The notes below the pieces were generated by a model. That model was not told the DNA's origin. It ran no database searches and saw only the letters and a list, made by a program, of their open reading frames with translations. The position numbers and the translations under genes are program-made. Positions 36,948 through 53,722 of a stretch of DNA of 64,000 nt are shown here, piece after piece. Source of the stretch: Leptospira kmetyi serovar Malaysia str. Bejo-Iso9 (lineage in GTDB: Bacteria; Spirochaetota; Leptospiria; Leptospirales; Leptospiraceae); contig NZ_AHMP02000003.1 in NCBI RefSeq assembly GCF_000243735.2, positions 416,501 through 480,500 on the forward strand. The letters run 5' to 3'. Every line of letters starts with the position of its first letter. Position 1 is the first letter of the stretch.

Positions 36948-37981
36948 AATCGATCCGTCCTTTACACAACTTGATCGTTTTGGTTTTTTCTATATTCGTT
37001 TTTACGAATGTATTATCTGCGGATATGCCTCTTCCGTTTCCGGAAGAATTGGGAACCCCGTCGAATGAAAGCCCCTCCGTAGAAGAAAAAGAAGGCGCGA
37101 ACGGAACCGCTTCCGGCTCCGTTCCTTCCGAAAAAAAGGAAGGCTCGGATGAAAATCCGAACTCAAATTCTCAAACGGAAACAAAGACGACTCATGTTTC
37201 TTCGTCGGGTTCCGCGGAATCCGGTTCTCCGCAAAAATCCGGGACCGATGCTTCCGTTGTATCCTCGGGAAATTCGGAAATGTCCGAGCAAGAATCTACG
37301 AAACCCGCTTCAAAGACAACTCTCCCGAATTCGGAAAAGACGAGTCTGAAAAAGAAAAAGGATAAAAAGAAGGAAGATCCTTCCGAAAGCGGCTACAAAA
37401 AAGGGCTTTTGCGTCTGAGAGAAAATCAAAGAAATAATGCTAAGACGGAATTCAATCAATCCGGTGGACAAGGAAAATCGGCCAACGCTTCCCGATTGGA
37501 AGATGCAAGACTTACCGCGGAAAATTCGAGCGATACGAACGCGATCACGGAACAAATCGATTCCGAGGATGAAAAGTGGAAGGCGATCTTCGAAGTGGCG
37601 CGGGCTTTGCGCGGAAACGGAAAAATTCCGGAAGCGGAAACACAGTATTTAAAAATCATCACGGAAGCGCCCGAGAATTTTCAAAGCATTTCCCTTCTTT
37701 CCTTGGGTGAAATGTTGTCTTCCACCGATCGAAAGGATTCGGGAAGAAGATATTTGTTACAGCTTGTGAAGATGCTTCAGAAAAAACCGGAACTCGATCC
37801 GAAAAAAGACCAGCTCGAAAAAGCGGTTACCTTGATCGCAAGAATCTACGGAGATCAGGGAAAATACGAGGAGGCGGAGAATTGGGCGAAGGCCTATCTC
37901 AACCGAATGAATCCGGACGCCTCCGAGGATTCTCCCTTTGTAAAGGAACTTCGTAGGATTTTAAAACGAAGATATTATTGA
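36944..37981 (+). CDS. Secreted TPR protein with Ser-rich linker
   Basis: A 345-residue protein with a signal peptide (LIVLVFSIFVFTNVLSA). A low-complexity Ser/Glu/Lys-rich linker runs from about residue 30 to 160. Residues 195-345 form a helical domain with TPR-like units (WKAIFEVARALRGNGKIPEA with ETQYLKIITEAPENFQ, and DQGKYEEAENWAKAYLNRM). It probably sits in the periplasm and acts as an assembly platform with the coupled membrane protein upstream. The function is unknown. An AT-rich hairpin and a strong terminator follow. Confidence 0.68.
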   Translation: MKSIRPLHNLIVLVFSIFVFTNVLSADMPLPFPEELGTPSNESPSVEEKEGANGTASGSVPSEKKEGSDENPNSNSQTETKTTHVSSSGSAESGSPQKSGTDASVVSSGNSEMSEQESTKPASKTTLPNSEKTSLKKKKDKKKEDPSESGYKKGLLRLRENQRNNAKTEFNQSGGQGKSANASRLEDARLTAENSSDTNAITEQIDSEDEKWKAIFEVARALRGNGKIPEAETQYLKIITEAPENFQSISLLSLGEMLSSTDRKDSGRRYLLQLVKMLQKKPELDPKKDQLEKAVTLIARIYGDQGKYEEAENWAKAYLNRMNPDASEDSPFVKELRRILKRRYY

Positions 37982-37983
37982 AT

Positions 37984-38010
37984 TTTAAATTAGAATTTTC
38001 TAAATTTAAA
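37984..38010. terminator. AT-rich hairpin after the TPR gene
   Basis: TTTAAATTAGAA (37984-37995) pairs with TTCTAAATTTAAA (37998-38010) with one bulged base. It begins within a few bases of the stop codon and resembles the AT-rich hairpins at other gene ends. Confidence 0.4.
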
Positions 38011-38177
38011 AACCAGCGCGAGAATTCCGCTCGGGTCGTGTTGTTCCTGAAATATTCTAAGATTCTTATGAAATCAAAAACGGGACCTTAGATCCGGTTT
38101 TTGGAAAGAGCCGCGTTCGTTCGGTGGACCGTTTTTTATAAGTCATTCGATCGGTCGCATTCATCGGCTTCGCTGAG

Positions 38178-38210
38178 AAACAAAAGGCAACGCTTCGTTG
38201 CCTTTTGTTT
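38178..38210. terminator. Bidirectional intrinsic terminator
   Basis: Perfect 15-base arms AAACAAAAGGCAACG and CGTTGCCTTTTGTTT around a CTT loop, between the rightward TPR gene and leftward cheX. The GC core flanked by A- and T-rich ends suits termination in both directions. Confidence 0.85.
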
Positions 38211-38258
38211 GAATTGCTTTCTATAAGAAGCAATAATTCAAAGAATCGCTTTCGAAAT

Positions 38259-39967
<1,709 letters not shown>

Positions 39968-40061
39968 TGTAAACTTGAAAGGGTTTGTGAAGGAATATTT
40001 CTGTAAAGGAGAAAAGTGAGAAAAACGCTTCAGAAACCCGCCCAAACGACAGATACATAAA

Positions 40062-40883
40062 ATGATGCTCTTTATCGCAATCGCACTGATTCTCGTGGGA
40101 CTTCTTTGTTTTATCTATGTCTCTCTGAACCCGAATCCTTCTTCGGGCGGGGACCGGTTTGGATTTAAGTCCGGTTCCCGAAGTCCTCGAAACGCGGGCT
40201 CGGAAAACGAGCATCTGATTTCGAGACCCAACCCTCGAAAAGGCGCCGAAATTTTAGCTTCTTCCAAGCGCGCGCCGAGCCTGGACCAGATCGAAAAACA
40301 GAAACATCTGGAAAATCTGTTCGTGGAAGGAAGAAGAATCCCGAAACAAAATCGATCCGCTGAACCGAGTTCGTCTTATAACGCCGCGCCCGAATACGAA
40401 GAAGTTTCTTCCATCGAGGAAGAATTTTCGGAGACGGAACTTTCCTCTCATTCTTCCCATTCCGGAATAGAAGTTTTGGAAGAATCTCCTAAATTCTCCT
40501 TTGCCGCAGAACAAAAACGTCCGGAAGAAGAAGTGAGAGAGATTCGGTTTGAAATCGAAGGAATTCTTTATTTGGATCAAGGCCGGGAACTTCCATACGA
40601 AAAGCTCGCGAACAAAAAAGAAGAATTGAGTCCGGACAAACTGAAGAGTTTAAAACGAGTGGGTCCGGGCCGCTTGAACGAAAGTCGGGATTCTCTTTGT
40701 TTCGAAGCGTTGAACAGCAGTTATAAATATTCTTTTTCGGAAATCGAAAAGATTCTTTTTTTCGATGAAGGGATCGTTTTGATTCCTTCCAAGGCCAATT
40801 ATCCGGTTCCCGTTTTTTTTACGAGAGAAACGAATCACCTCAAATCGTATTTGGAAAATTCTTCCCAGACGTTTTCGAAGTAA
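40062..40883 (+). CDS. Membrane-anchored hypothetical protein
   Basis: A 273-residue protein with one N-terminal membrane segment (MMLFIAIALILVGLLCFIYV). A disordered Ser/Pro/Glu-rich linker covers about residues 25-165 (EVSSIEEEFSETELSSHSSH). The compact C-terminal domain of about 100 residues is mixed strand/helix (IRFEIEGILYLDQGRELPYE, RVGPGRLNESRDSLCFEALN). No family is recognised. It is divergent from the foldase gene by about 100 bases. There is no obvious ribosome site, so the start could be either of the two tandem ATGs. Confidence 0.62.
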   Translation: MMLFIAIALILVGLLCFIYVSLNPNPSSGGDRFGFKSGSRSPRNAGSENEHLISRPNPRKGAEILASSKRAPSLDQIEKQKHLENLFVEGRRIPKQNRSAEPSSSYNAAPEYEEVSSIEEEFSETELSSHSSHSGIEVLEESPKFSFAAEQKRPEEEVREIRFEIEGILYLDQGRELPYEKLANKKEELSPDKLKSLKRVGPGRLNESRDSLCFEALNSSYKYSFSEIEKILFFDEGIVLIPSKANYPVPVFFTRETNHLKSYLENSSQTFSK

Positions 40884-40924
40884 ACAAGAGCTTGGGTTCC
40901 ACCGACGTTCGATCGTGAAAACTT

Positions 40925-40961
40925 GCGGCCCCCTCCCGAATTTGGGTGGTGGAGGCGGGCC
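40925..40961. repeat. C/G-rich block of the dispersed intergenic element (inverted copy)
   Basis: GCGGCCCCCTCCCGAATTTG runs into GGGTGGTGGAGGCGGGCC. Its reverse complement aligns with 18548-18589, allowing a 7-base gap. A TTCCGACAA half-motif lies downstream at 41036-41044. It sits in a convergent gap, like the other copies. Confidence 0.55.
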
Positions 40962-41126
40962 TTGTGGGAGCCGTTCCGGGATTTTTCCGTATATCAGAAA
41001 AACTGAATGAAGTCAAATCCATCTTGAAGGAACTGTTCCGACAAGATGGATCGATTTTGTATTGATTTATATGAGAATGTTCGGGGGCAAACGCGGACTT
41101 TAACCGCTAAGCTCCCTATGGGTCGC

Positions 41127-41892
<766 letters not shown>

Positions 41893-41975
41893 GTTTTAGA
41901 TTTCTTATGAAATGAAATTGGAAGCCCTTGAACTGTCAATAGAGAATCGAAAGGGTTCCAGGAGCCAGATTTGCG

Positions 41976-42995
41976 TCAAAAAGGATCGTTCGATTCGCGG
42001 AAGAACTCCCTCAGATTTCGAGCTTCTCCGAATTCTTTTAAAAAACGAGGATCGATCAGGTATAAGATTCGATCGGAATCGACTCGAAAAATCGGTTCTT
42101 TCTCGGTCGTGTTTCCGATCCATTCCCAATGCAAGATTTCATCTCGGCCCGAAGCGAAACGGATTTCGATTTGAAATCGCTCTTGGGGGGAAAGTGGAAT
42201 CGACTTTTCCAGAAACGGTTTTTTTAAAATTCGTTCCGCTTTGAGGGAAAGAATTTTGGAAACAATCTCGGAACAATCCTCTCCCGGACAAAGAAGAGGT
42301 TCCGTTCGGATCGGTTTCCATCGTCCGGGCGCGTTTTGTTCGATTTCAAGACGAAGGTTCTTTTTGCCGCTTATCTGTATTAGAATAGTATGAATTTCTT
42401 GAATACTAATTTCTTCAGGCAACAACAAACTTGAAAAGAAGAAGTTTTCGTTCCCTCTTCCCGCAAGCTGGTTGAGATTTTCTTCTACAAGCCAAACTTC
42501 TCCGGTTTCCGGAATACGAACGAAGGTTCCGTTCGAGGATCGATCGCCGACTCCTATGTCCAGTCTGCCGATTTCTCCTGAGGAACTTTGGATCTCGAGT
42601 TTTAATTCTTCTCCGTTTAAACCGAAATCGGATGAATCGGAAGAAGACGCGATTTTTGTAAATTTACGGATTCTTAATATGGAATTTAAAAATGAAACGA
42701 TCTTTTTTACGTCGGGCCGCGCTTGTGTATCCCGGATTTGAACGGACCATGTTGCACCGTTTTTTTGGAGAACGGTTTCGTGTCCTTTTCTGCCGATTTG
42801 AATTCTTTCCACGTCGTCCGTTTTAAATGGGAAGAATGGATCCGCGTTTTGATAATTTTTTTGAAACAATCCGAACGGATTGGAAACGGAAAGATAAATC
42901 GCACCTAAGAATAAATTGCAAAGAATCAAAAATAAGGCCGTTTCTTCCCGAAAGAGTTTCCGTAAAAAATCGTAAAATTTCACAACCGCTTTCAC
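41976..42995 (-). CDS. DUF4340 protein of the Gld-type ABC cluster
   Basis: A 339-residue protein with one N-terminal membrane segment (TALFLILCNLFLGAIYLSV) and a periplasmic DUF4340-like body. The hallmark strings are FPFKTDDVERIQIGRKGHET, then NGATWSVQI, DFGLNGEELKLEIQ and VYLVEE-like GEVWLVEENLNQLAG. DUF4340 commonly follows GldG-type genes. The start is GTG, overlapping the gldG stop in GTGA form, so it is coupled to it. Its biochemical role is unknown; it is probably an accessory of the exporter. Confidence 0.82.
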   Translation of the reverse strand: MKAVVKFYDFLRKLFREETALFLILCNLFLGAIYLSVSNPFGLFQKNYQNADPFFPFKTDDVERIQIGRKGHETVLQKNGATWSVQIRDTQARPDVKKIVSFLNSILRIRKFTKIASSSDSSDFGLNGEELKLEIQSSSGEIGRLDIGVGDRSSNGTFVRIPETGEVWLVEENLNQLAGRGNENFFFSSLLLPEEISIQEIHTILIQISGKKNLRLEIEQNAPGRWKPIRTEPLLCPGEDCSEIVSKILSLKAERILKKPFLEKSIPLSPQERFQIEIRFASGRDEILHWEWIGNTTEKEPIFRVDSDRILYLIDPRFLKEFGEARNLREFFRESNDPF

Positions 42996-44713
42996 TGTGT
43001 TTCTCTTGCCGTTTTATTTTGCCGAGAATTGCGGTTGCGGATTCTCAAAAAGATATACAACCCGAGCAGGAGAGGAATTCCGAATAGATTCAGAAAACTG
43101 AATGTGATTTTTTCGGTTTGTGTGAACGGTTTTAGTTTTAAAATCGCCGATTTTTTGCTCCGAATTTGGATCAGATCCGAATCTCCGTTGGCGATGTCGA
43201 TCGCGTTTAATAAAAACGGAATGTTCGATTCTTGATACATTTCCCTCGTTTCCGGGTAAACCAAAAGATCGGAAACGAGATAGGGCGATCCGATCGCGAG
43301 AATTCTCGAGGTTTTTTCCTCCGAAGTTTCGTTTAAAAATACATTCGTTTTTTGGAATGTTTTCGGAAGGTTCGGCGCCGATTGGAACGCGCTCTTGAAT
43401 CTTCCTTCCAGAACCGCGCCTAAAACGATTCTTTGATGGTTCGACTGAAACGGAGTCGAAAAGATTTGTTTTTCTCCCAGAGCTACGATGGCGGAGCGAA
43501 TCTCCGCTTCTTCTGTGGAAAATAAAATCGGTTCCATTCTCACCTTGGGTTGTTTTTCGGGAAATAGATCGACGCTTGAAACCCAAGGAAGAAGCAGGCC
43601 TCTCATGGATTTCGTAAACGGATTCGTGTCGCTTAACATTTTTTCGGAATGAGCGGCCACGATCCAGGGAGGATACGGATATCTTCCGATTACTCCGGGT
43701 TCCACTTCCATCAAGGAGCCGATCGAAAGGGAATGGTTTAGATCGAATGTCAGGTTTGTGTTGATTCTAAAACCGTAATATTCGAAAAGTCTATTTTGTT
43801 CCTCCGCACCCGAGGCCGGTTTTGCGATTCCCGCGCCGACCGCGTCCATTCCGATTCCTTCTTCCCGATTGGGGGATTCCAAGCGAAAGTCCATGGATTT
43901 ATAAAGAAGAATTAGGTTTCCGCCTCTCATCAAAAACTGATCGAGTTGATACGATGCGATTTCGGAAAGTGATCCGCCTCCGATCCAGAGTAACGTCCGA
44001 ATTCCTTCCGGAATCGTTTCCTCTTCGAGTTTTATCTCGGGAAGAATTCCGTATTCTTCTTTTAGAATCTGATTCGTAAAAATTCCGATCGTATCCTTTC
44101 CGATCTCCGGTCCCGATGACGTCGTAGATAAACTTCCGGGAACGGAAAGAATCGCAACCTCGGCATCGCTCGGTTTGCGAATCATCTTTCGAAGTGTGGT
44201 CAGAATTTGATATTCGATTTCTTCCGCGTAAAACGCAACGGGGAGCGTTTCCTTTTGGGTCCCCAAGGTTAAGGTGATTCCGAGAAAGACCTGTTTGATC
44301 TGGGAAGAACCTCGTTCCGTTCTTTCCAAAATCTGCGGTTGAATTCCTGCTTCACTCGCTTTTTTTTGTTCCTGAGCCGAAAGATCTGGATCATGAAAAC
44401 GTAATATTATGTTCGAACCTCCCACGGAAGCCATTTCGCTTAACAATTCTTTGGTAAGATCCAGGCGAACCTTGTATTCGCTCGGGATTTGAGAGGAATA
44501 ATAGGCGTCTATGTACAGGGGAGAATGTAGGTTTTGAAAAACTTTTTTTGTGCTTTCCGAGATTTCGAACCGACCCGATTCGGATAAATCCTTTTTGCAG
44601 TTGAATTTTGAAACGATTCCGTTGCAAAGAAGGAATAGAACAAGAGCCTGCGAAAACATAAACCAACGGTTTTTGTTGTATCGGATCAAAAACGTTCTTA
44701 TATGCGAAATCAT
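42992..44713 (-). CDS. gldG: GldG-type ABC-transporter auxiliary protein
   Basis: A 573-residue protein from the ATG at 44713, which overlaps the stop of the permease gene (ATGA); the longer frame upstream is only read-through of that gene. An N-terminal membrane segment (FSQALVLFLLCNGIV) precedes the periplasmic ABC_transp_aux domain (PF09822) with YIDAYYSSQIPSEYKVRLDL and FHDPDLSAQEQKKASEAG. LVSDLLVYPETREM and a final membrane segment (IPLLLGLYIFLRIR) follow. In gliding Bacteroidota the GldA/F/G exporter is tied to gliding; Leptospira does not use that machinery, so the substrate here is unknown. Confidence 0.85.
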   Translation of the reverse strand: MISHIRTFLIRYNKNRWFMFSQALVLFLLCNGIVSKFNCKKDLSESGRFEISESTKKVFQNLHSPLYIDAYYSSQIPSEYKVRLDLTKELLSEMASVGGSNIILRFHDPDLSAQEQKKASEAGIQPQILERTERGSSQIKQVFLGITLTLGTQKETLPVAFYAEEIEYQILTTLRKMIRKPSDAEVAILSVPGSLSTTSSGPEIGKDTIGIFTNQILKEEYGILPEIKLEEETIPEGIRTLLWIGGGSLSEIASYQLDQFLMRGGNLILLYKSMDFRLESPNREEGIGMDAVGAGIAKPASGAEEQNRLFEYYGFRINTNLTFDLNHSLSIGSLMEVEPGVIGRYPYPPWIVAAHSEKMLSDTNPFTKSMRGLLLPWVSSVDLFPEKQPKVRMEPILFSTEEAEIRSAIVALGEKQIFSTPFQSNHQRIVLGAVLEGRFKSAFQSAPNLPKTFQKTNVFLNETSEEKTSRILAIGSPYLVSDLLVYPETREMYQESNIPFLLNAIDIANGDSDLIQIRSKKSAILKLKPFTQTEKITFSFLNLFGIPLLLGLYIFLRIRNRNSRQNKTARETQ

Positions 44714-45465
44714 CGTTTCGACCTCAATATAAGAACATTGGAATATACGACAAATAGAATGAAACTCAGATAGAAGAAAACCTCTCTTCCGTCCAGAATT
44801 CCCAGACGAAACGGTTCGAAATGTTTGGATAGGGAAAAAAAGGCGAAAGCGTTTCCGAGACCGGCGCCTAAAAACTGAAGAACCGGCCTGAAACCGGAAA
44901 GAAAAAACAAAAGACAAAAAATCACACCGAGCAGATACGAAACGATTTGATCCTTGGTCAAAGAAGAAACAAAACTTCCGAGCGCAAGATTGGCACCGCC
45001 CAAAAGAAAAATTCCGAAATAACCGACGGCTACGGTTCCAAAATCCAAATCGCCGAGATAAAGAATCGTTCCCGGAATCAAAAACGTAAACGAAAGAACG
45101 AATCCCAAAAAGCTCCAAGCCGCAAAAAATTTTCCAAGAATCAATTCCAAGTCGCTGAACGGAAGTGAGAAAAGAATTTCCAAGGTGCCCGAACGTTCCT
45201 CTTCGGACCAAAGACGCATGGAAAGAGCGGGAATAAAAATCACGTATAAAACCGGAACGTATAAAAAGTATTCTTCCATACTCGCGGATTTAAAATCCCA
45301 AAAAGAACCTTCTCCCAAACCGAAAAAGAATAAAAACGAGGTTAAGAATAAAAAGAAGGAAGCGAAGATCGTTCCCACAGGAGAATTGAAGTAAACGGAA
45401 ATTTCTTTCCGACACACCGTTCGGAGATTGAAAAAAAAGTTTCGGATCGATTCGGTAAGTTTCAT
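44710..45465 (-). CDS. gldF: GldF-type ABC-2 permease
   Basis: A 251-residue polytopic permease with six membrane segments, beginning VCRKEISVYFNSPVGTIFAS. MRLWSEEERSGTLEILFSLP near residue 85 is the typical ABC-2 coupling helix sequence. It forms the channel for the ATPase encoded one base upstream and is coupled by ATGA to gldG downstream. No ribosome site is obvious, consistent with translation coupling from the ATPase gene. Confidence 0.88.
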   Translation of the reverse strand: MKLTESIRNFFFNLRTVCRKEISVYFNSPVGTIFASFFLFLTSFLFFFGLGEGSFWDFKSASMEEYFLYVPVLYVIFIPALSMRLWSEEERSGTLEILFSLPFSDLELILGKFFAAWSFLGFVLSFTFLIPGTILYLGDLDFGTVAVGYFGIFLLGGANLALGSFVSSLTKDQIVSYLLGVIFCLLFFLSGFRPVLQFLGAGLGNAFAFFSLSKHFEPFRLGILDGREVFFYLSFILFVVYSNVLILRSKR

Positions 45466-45466
45466 C

Positions 45467-46390
45467 TTATCGTTGTAAGGTTAAGGACTCGAAAACGGAT
45501 TCCAAGGAATTCTTTTCCGGAGCAAAGGATCTGATTTGAAACGGAGCGGTTCTCAGAATCTGAAAGATTTCTTCGGGACGGGAATTTGCGGAATGGATTC
45601 TAAATTCTCGAAACGAATCTTCTGTTTTTCCGGTTTGAACGATCTCATAGATCGGGGATTTGTCGTTTGCAAAAAACGTTTTTAAAGAATTCAAATCGGT
45701 TTCCGCAAGAATCAAACAACCTTGTCCCTTCGACACGGACGCGATCGAGGAATCCGCGATCAATTTTCCTTCGGACAACACGAGAATATGATCGCAGATG
45801 TCTTCCACTTCCTTGAGTACGTGCGAGGAAAACAAAATCGTTTTCCGTTTTCCTAATGTACGAATTAAATCCTTGAGTTCGGCGATTTGAAGCGGATCCA
45901 GACCCGAGCTCGGTTCGTCCAAAATGATATATTCAGGATCTTGAATGAGGGTTCCCGCCAAAGAAACCCTTTGTTTAAAACCTTTCGAAAGAAAGTGAAT
46001 CGGATTGTAGACGACGGATTCCAACCTCAACAACGTTAATACGAAATCGATTCTTTCTTTAAGATTCTGATCCGCTCCTTTCGCTTTTCCCAAAAAGGAA
46101 AGATATTCGTAAACGGTAAGATCGAAATAGATGGGAGAGGATTCCGGAAGATAACCGATCTTTTTTTGAATCTCGATTTTGTTTTCGAAAAAATCAAGAC
46201 CGTCGTAAAGGATTCTTCCTTCGTTCGGATGTAAGGAACCGGTGAGAAGTTTGAGAGTTGTGGTTTTACCCGCGCCGTTCGGGCCGAGCAGGCCCGTGAT
46301 TCTTCCTTGGGGAATTTCAAAACTAAGACCGGAAACCGCGATCTTTCCCGGATAAAACTTGGCGAGTTGACTGACGGAAATCGTTCCCAT
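45467..46390 (-). CDS. gldA: GldA-type ABC ATPase
   Basis: A 307-residue ABC ATP-binding protein that powers the exporter. Walker A is GPNGAGKTTT near 36. The Q loop is near GYLPESSPIY. The signature is LSKGFKQRVSLAG near 134, Walker B is YIILDEPSSGLDP near 155 and the switch His is in SSHVLKEVED near 186. The C-terminal 90 residues form the small regulatory tail typical of GldA/CcmA-like ATPases. It leads the leftward group A-F-G-DUF4340. Confidence 0.93.
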   Translation of the reverse strand: MGTISVSQLAKFYPGKIAVSGLSFEIPQGRITGLLGPNGAGKTTTLKLLTGSLHPNEGRILYDGLDFFENKIEIQKKIGYLPESSPIYFDLTVYEYLSFLGKAKGADQNLKERIDFVLTLLRLESVVYNPIHFLSKGFKQRVSLAGTLIQDPEYIILDEPSSGLDPLQIAELKDLIRTLGKRKTILFSSHVLKEVEDICDHILVLSEGKLIADSSIASVSKGQGCLILAETDLNSLKTFFANDKSPIYEIVQTGKTEDSFREFRIHSANSRPEEIFQILRTAPFQIRSFAPEKNSLESVFESLTLQR

Positions 46391-46454
46391 TGGGATTAAT
46401 CACAGAGTTCCCGAATCTCGTCGAGAGCGGCAATCGTTTTTCGAAACGGAAAGA

Positions 46455-46751
46455 CTAAAGACCGAGTTTACCGTCCACTTTGAATTTCTTTAAGACTTCC
46501 AAAAGATCCGCGCTTAGATTTTTAATCTTCATCTTCACTCCGTAGTTGTCCATCATGTTCTTTACGGTTAAGAGTTTGGCGATTCCGCTCGAAGTGATCT
46601 TCTTAACCGGGTCGACCGAAAATTCCACTTCGGTCATGGAACCTGTGGACGCGGTTCTTGTCACCTCGTCGAAGATTTTATCATAACCGTCGATTACCGG
46701 AGTATCGATTGCAACTTTACCGAACTTGCCTTCTATTTTGAATTTTGACAT
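46455..46751 (-). CDS. STAS-domain protein (anti-sigma antagonist-like)
   Basis: A 98-residue single STAS domain. VDPVKKITSSGIAKLLTVK near 47-65 is the helix-start motif in which anti-sigma antagonists carry a phosphorylatable Ser. The upstream strands (KFGKVAIDTPVIDGYD) and the final KKFKVDGKLGL complete the fold. It could be the partner of an RsbW-type kinase such as that at 21446-21874. AAGGGAAAG lies before the ATG. It is separated from gldA by 64 bases. Confidence 0.85.
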   Translation of the reverse strand: MSKFKIEGKFGKVAIDTPVIDGYDKIFDEVTRTASTGSMTEVEFSVDPVKKITSSGIAKLLTVKNMMDNYGVKMKIKNLSADLLEVLKKFKVDGKLGL

Positions 46752-46824
46752 ATGATCTTTCCCTTAAATACGCGCGCTAACGGAGTAGACGAAGCACTTT
46801 ACGATCTGAAGAAGATGATAAATA

Positions 46825-47621
<797 letters not shown>

Positions 47622-47683
47622 CAATAGTCAATCGTAATTTGATGAGACATAATGTTTCCGGAAAAATTGTGTCTATGGTAAAC

Positions 47684-51120
<3,437 letters not shown>

Positions 51121-51129
51121 AATATTTCT

Positions 51130-51158
51130 TGACGGCGCGTAACTTGAGCTCTATGTCT
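51130..51158 (+). promoter_or_regulatory. Possible promoter upstream of the histone gene
   Basis: TTGACG (51130-51135), a 17-base spacer, then TATGTC. If used, the transcript has a long leader of about 200 bases before the histone ATG. The -10 is weak and the call rests on spacing only. Confidence 0.3.
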
Positions 51159-51194
51159 CATTTTCTAAGTTATGGTATCATTTTTTTTAAAACA

Positions 51195-51244
<50 letters not shown>

Positions 51245-51299
51245 TTTCTGAAAAGAATGCAAACTGGAACCGAAAACGGAACAAAAACAAACTGGACGA

Positions 51300-51342
<43 letters not shown>

Positions 51343-51350
51343 CTAAGACA

Positions 51351-52325
<975 letters not shown>

Positions 52326-52334
52326 GCTGGTGTC

Positions 52335-53252
<918 letters not shown>

Positions 53253-53264
53253 GGTTTTCGCGGG

Positions 53265-53283
53265 ATTTCTTTCGCAAAGAAAT
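53265..53283. terminator. Small hairpin between convergent genes
   Basis: ATTTCTTT and AAAGAAAT pair around CGC, in the 54-base gap between the DUF350 gene and the convergent small gene. The stem is AT-only, and no clear T-run follows. Confidence 0.35.
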
Positions 53284-53306
53284 ACTTCTCCGTTTCTGAT
53301 TTCGTT

Positions 53307-53702
53307 TTAATAAATTTCTCTGGAAGTGTAAAGTTTCCATTCGAAGTGATAGACTTTGCGGATTCCGTACTCGAAAGAATCTTTGAGAAGTTTGATTCGA
53401 TCCTCTTCGGAAAAATTCTCGATCGAACCGGAAACTTGTACGGTTTGTAAAACCTCGGAACCCAACTCCGCGAAAATATATTTATGATTGGTATGAAACG
53501 GTTTCAAATCCCTTTCCTGAAAACCTTTCAACGCTCCGACTACGGAAGCGAACACGATCTGTTTGGAAAGTTTATCCTTCGGCAAAACCGCGAGACGAAT
53601 CGCGGAGACTACGTCCGCATAGGAAATGATGCCGGAATGATTCGGAAGAAGAGCGATGTCCGTTCGAGGGAATTTAATCTTTTCGGATAATTGTTTTTGC
53701 AT
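53307..53702 (-). CDS. Hypothetical protein
   Basis: A 131-residue soluble protein without recognised family. PRTDIALLPNHSGIISYADV and KYIFAELGSEVLQTVQVSGS suggest alternating strands and helices. The start ATG is only 20 bases from the divergent queG ATG, so any promoter must lie inside the neighbouring gene or the transcript must be leaderless. No membrane segment or Cys cluster is present. Confidence 0.55.
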   Translation of the reverse strand: MQKQLSEKIKFPRTDIALLPNHSGIISYADVVSAIRLAVLPKDKLSKQIVFASVVGALKGFQERDLKPFHTNHKYIFAELGSEVLQTVQVSGSIENFSEEDRIKLLKDSFEYGIRKVYHFEWKLYTSREIY

Positions 53703-53722
53703 AATCGATTTGTATCAAATTT

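Noticed and set aside
44714..45211. Upstream extension of the gldG frame
   Set aside because: It reads through the permease gene out of frame and gives Arg/Phe-rich sequence. The ATGA overlap at 44713 fixes the true start.
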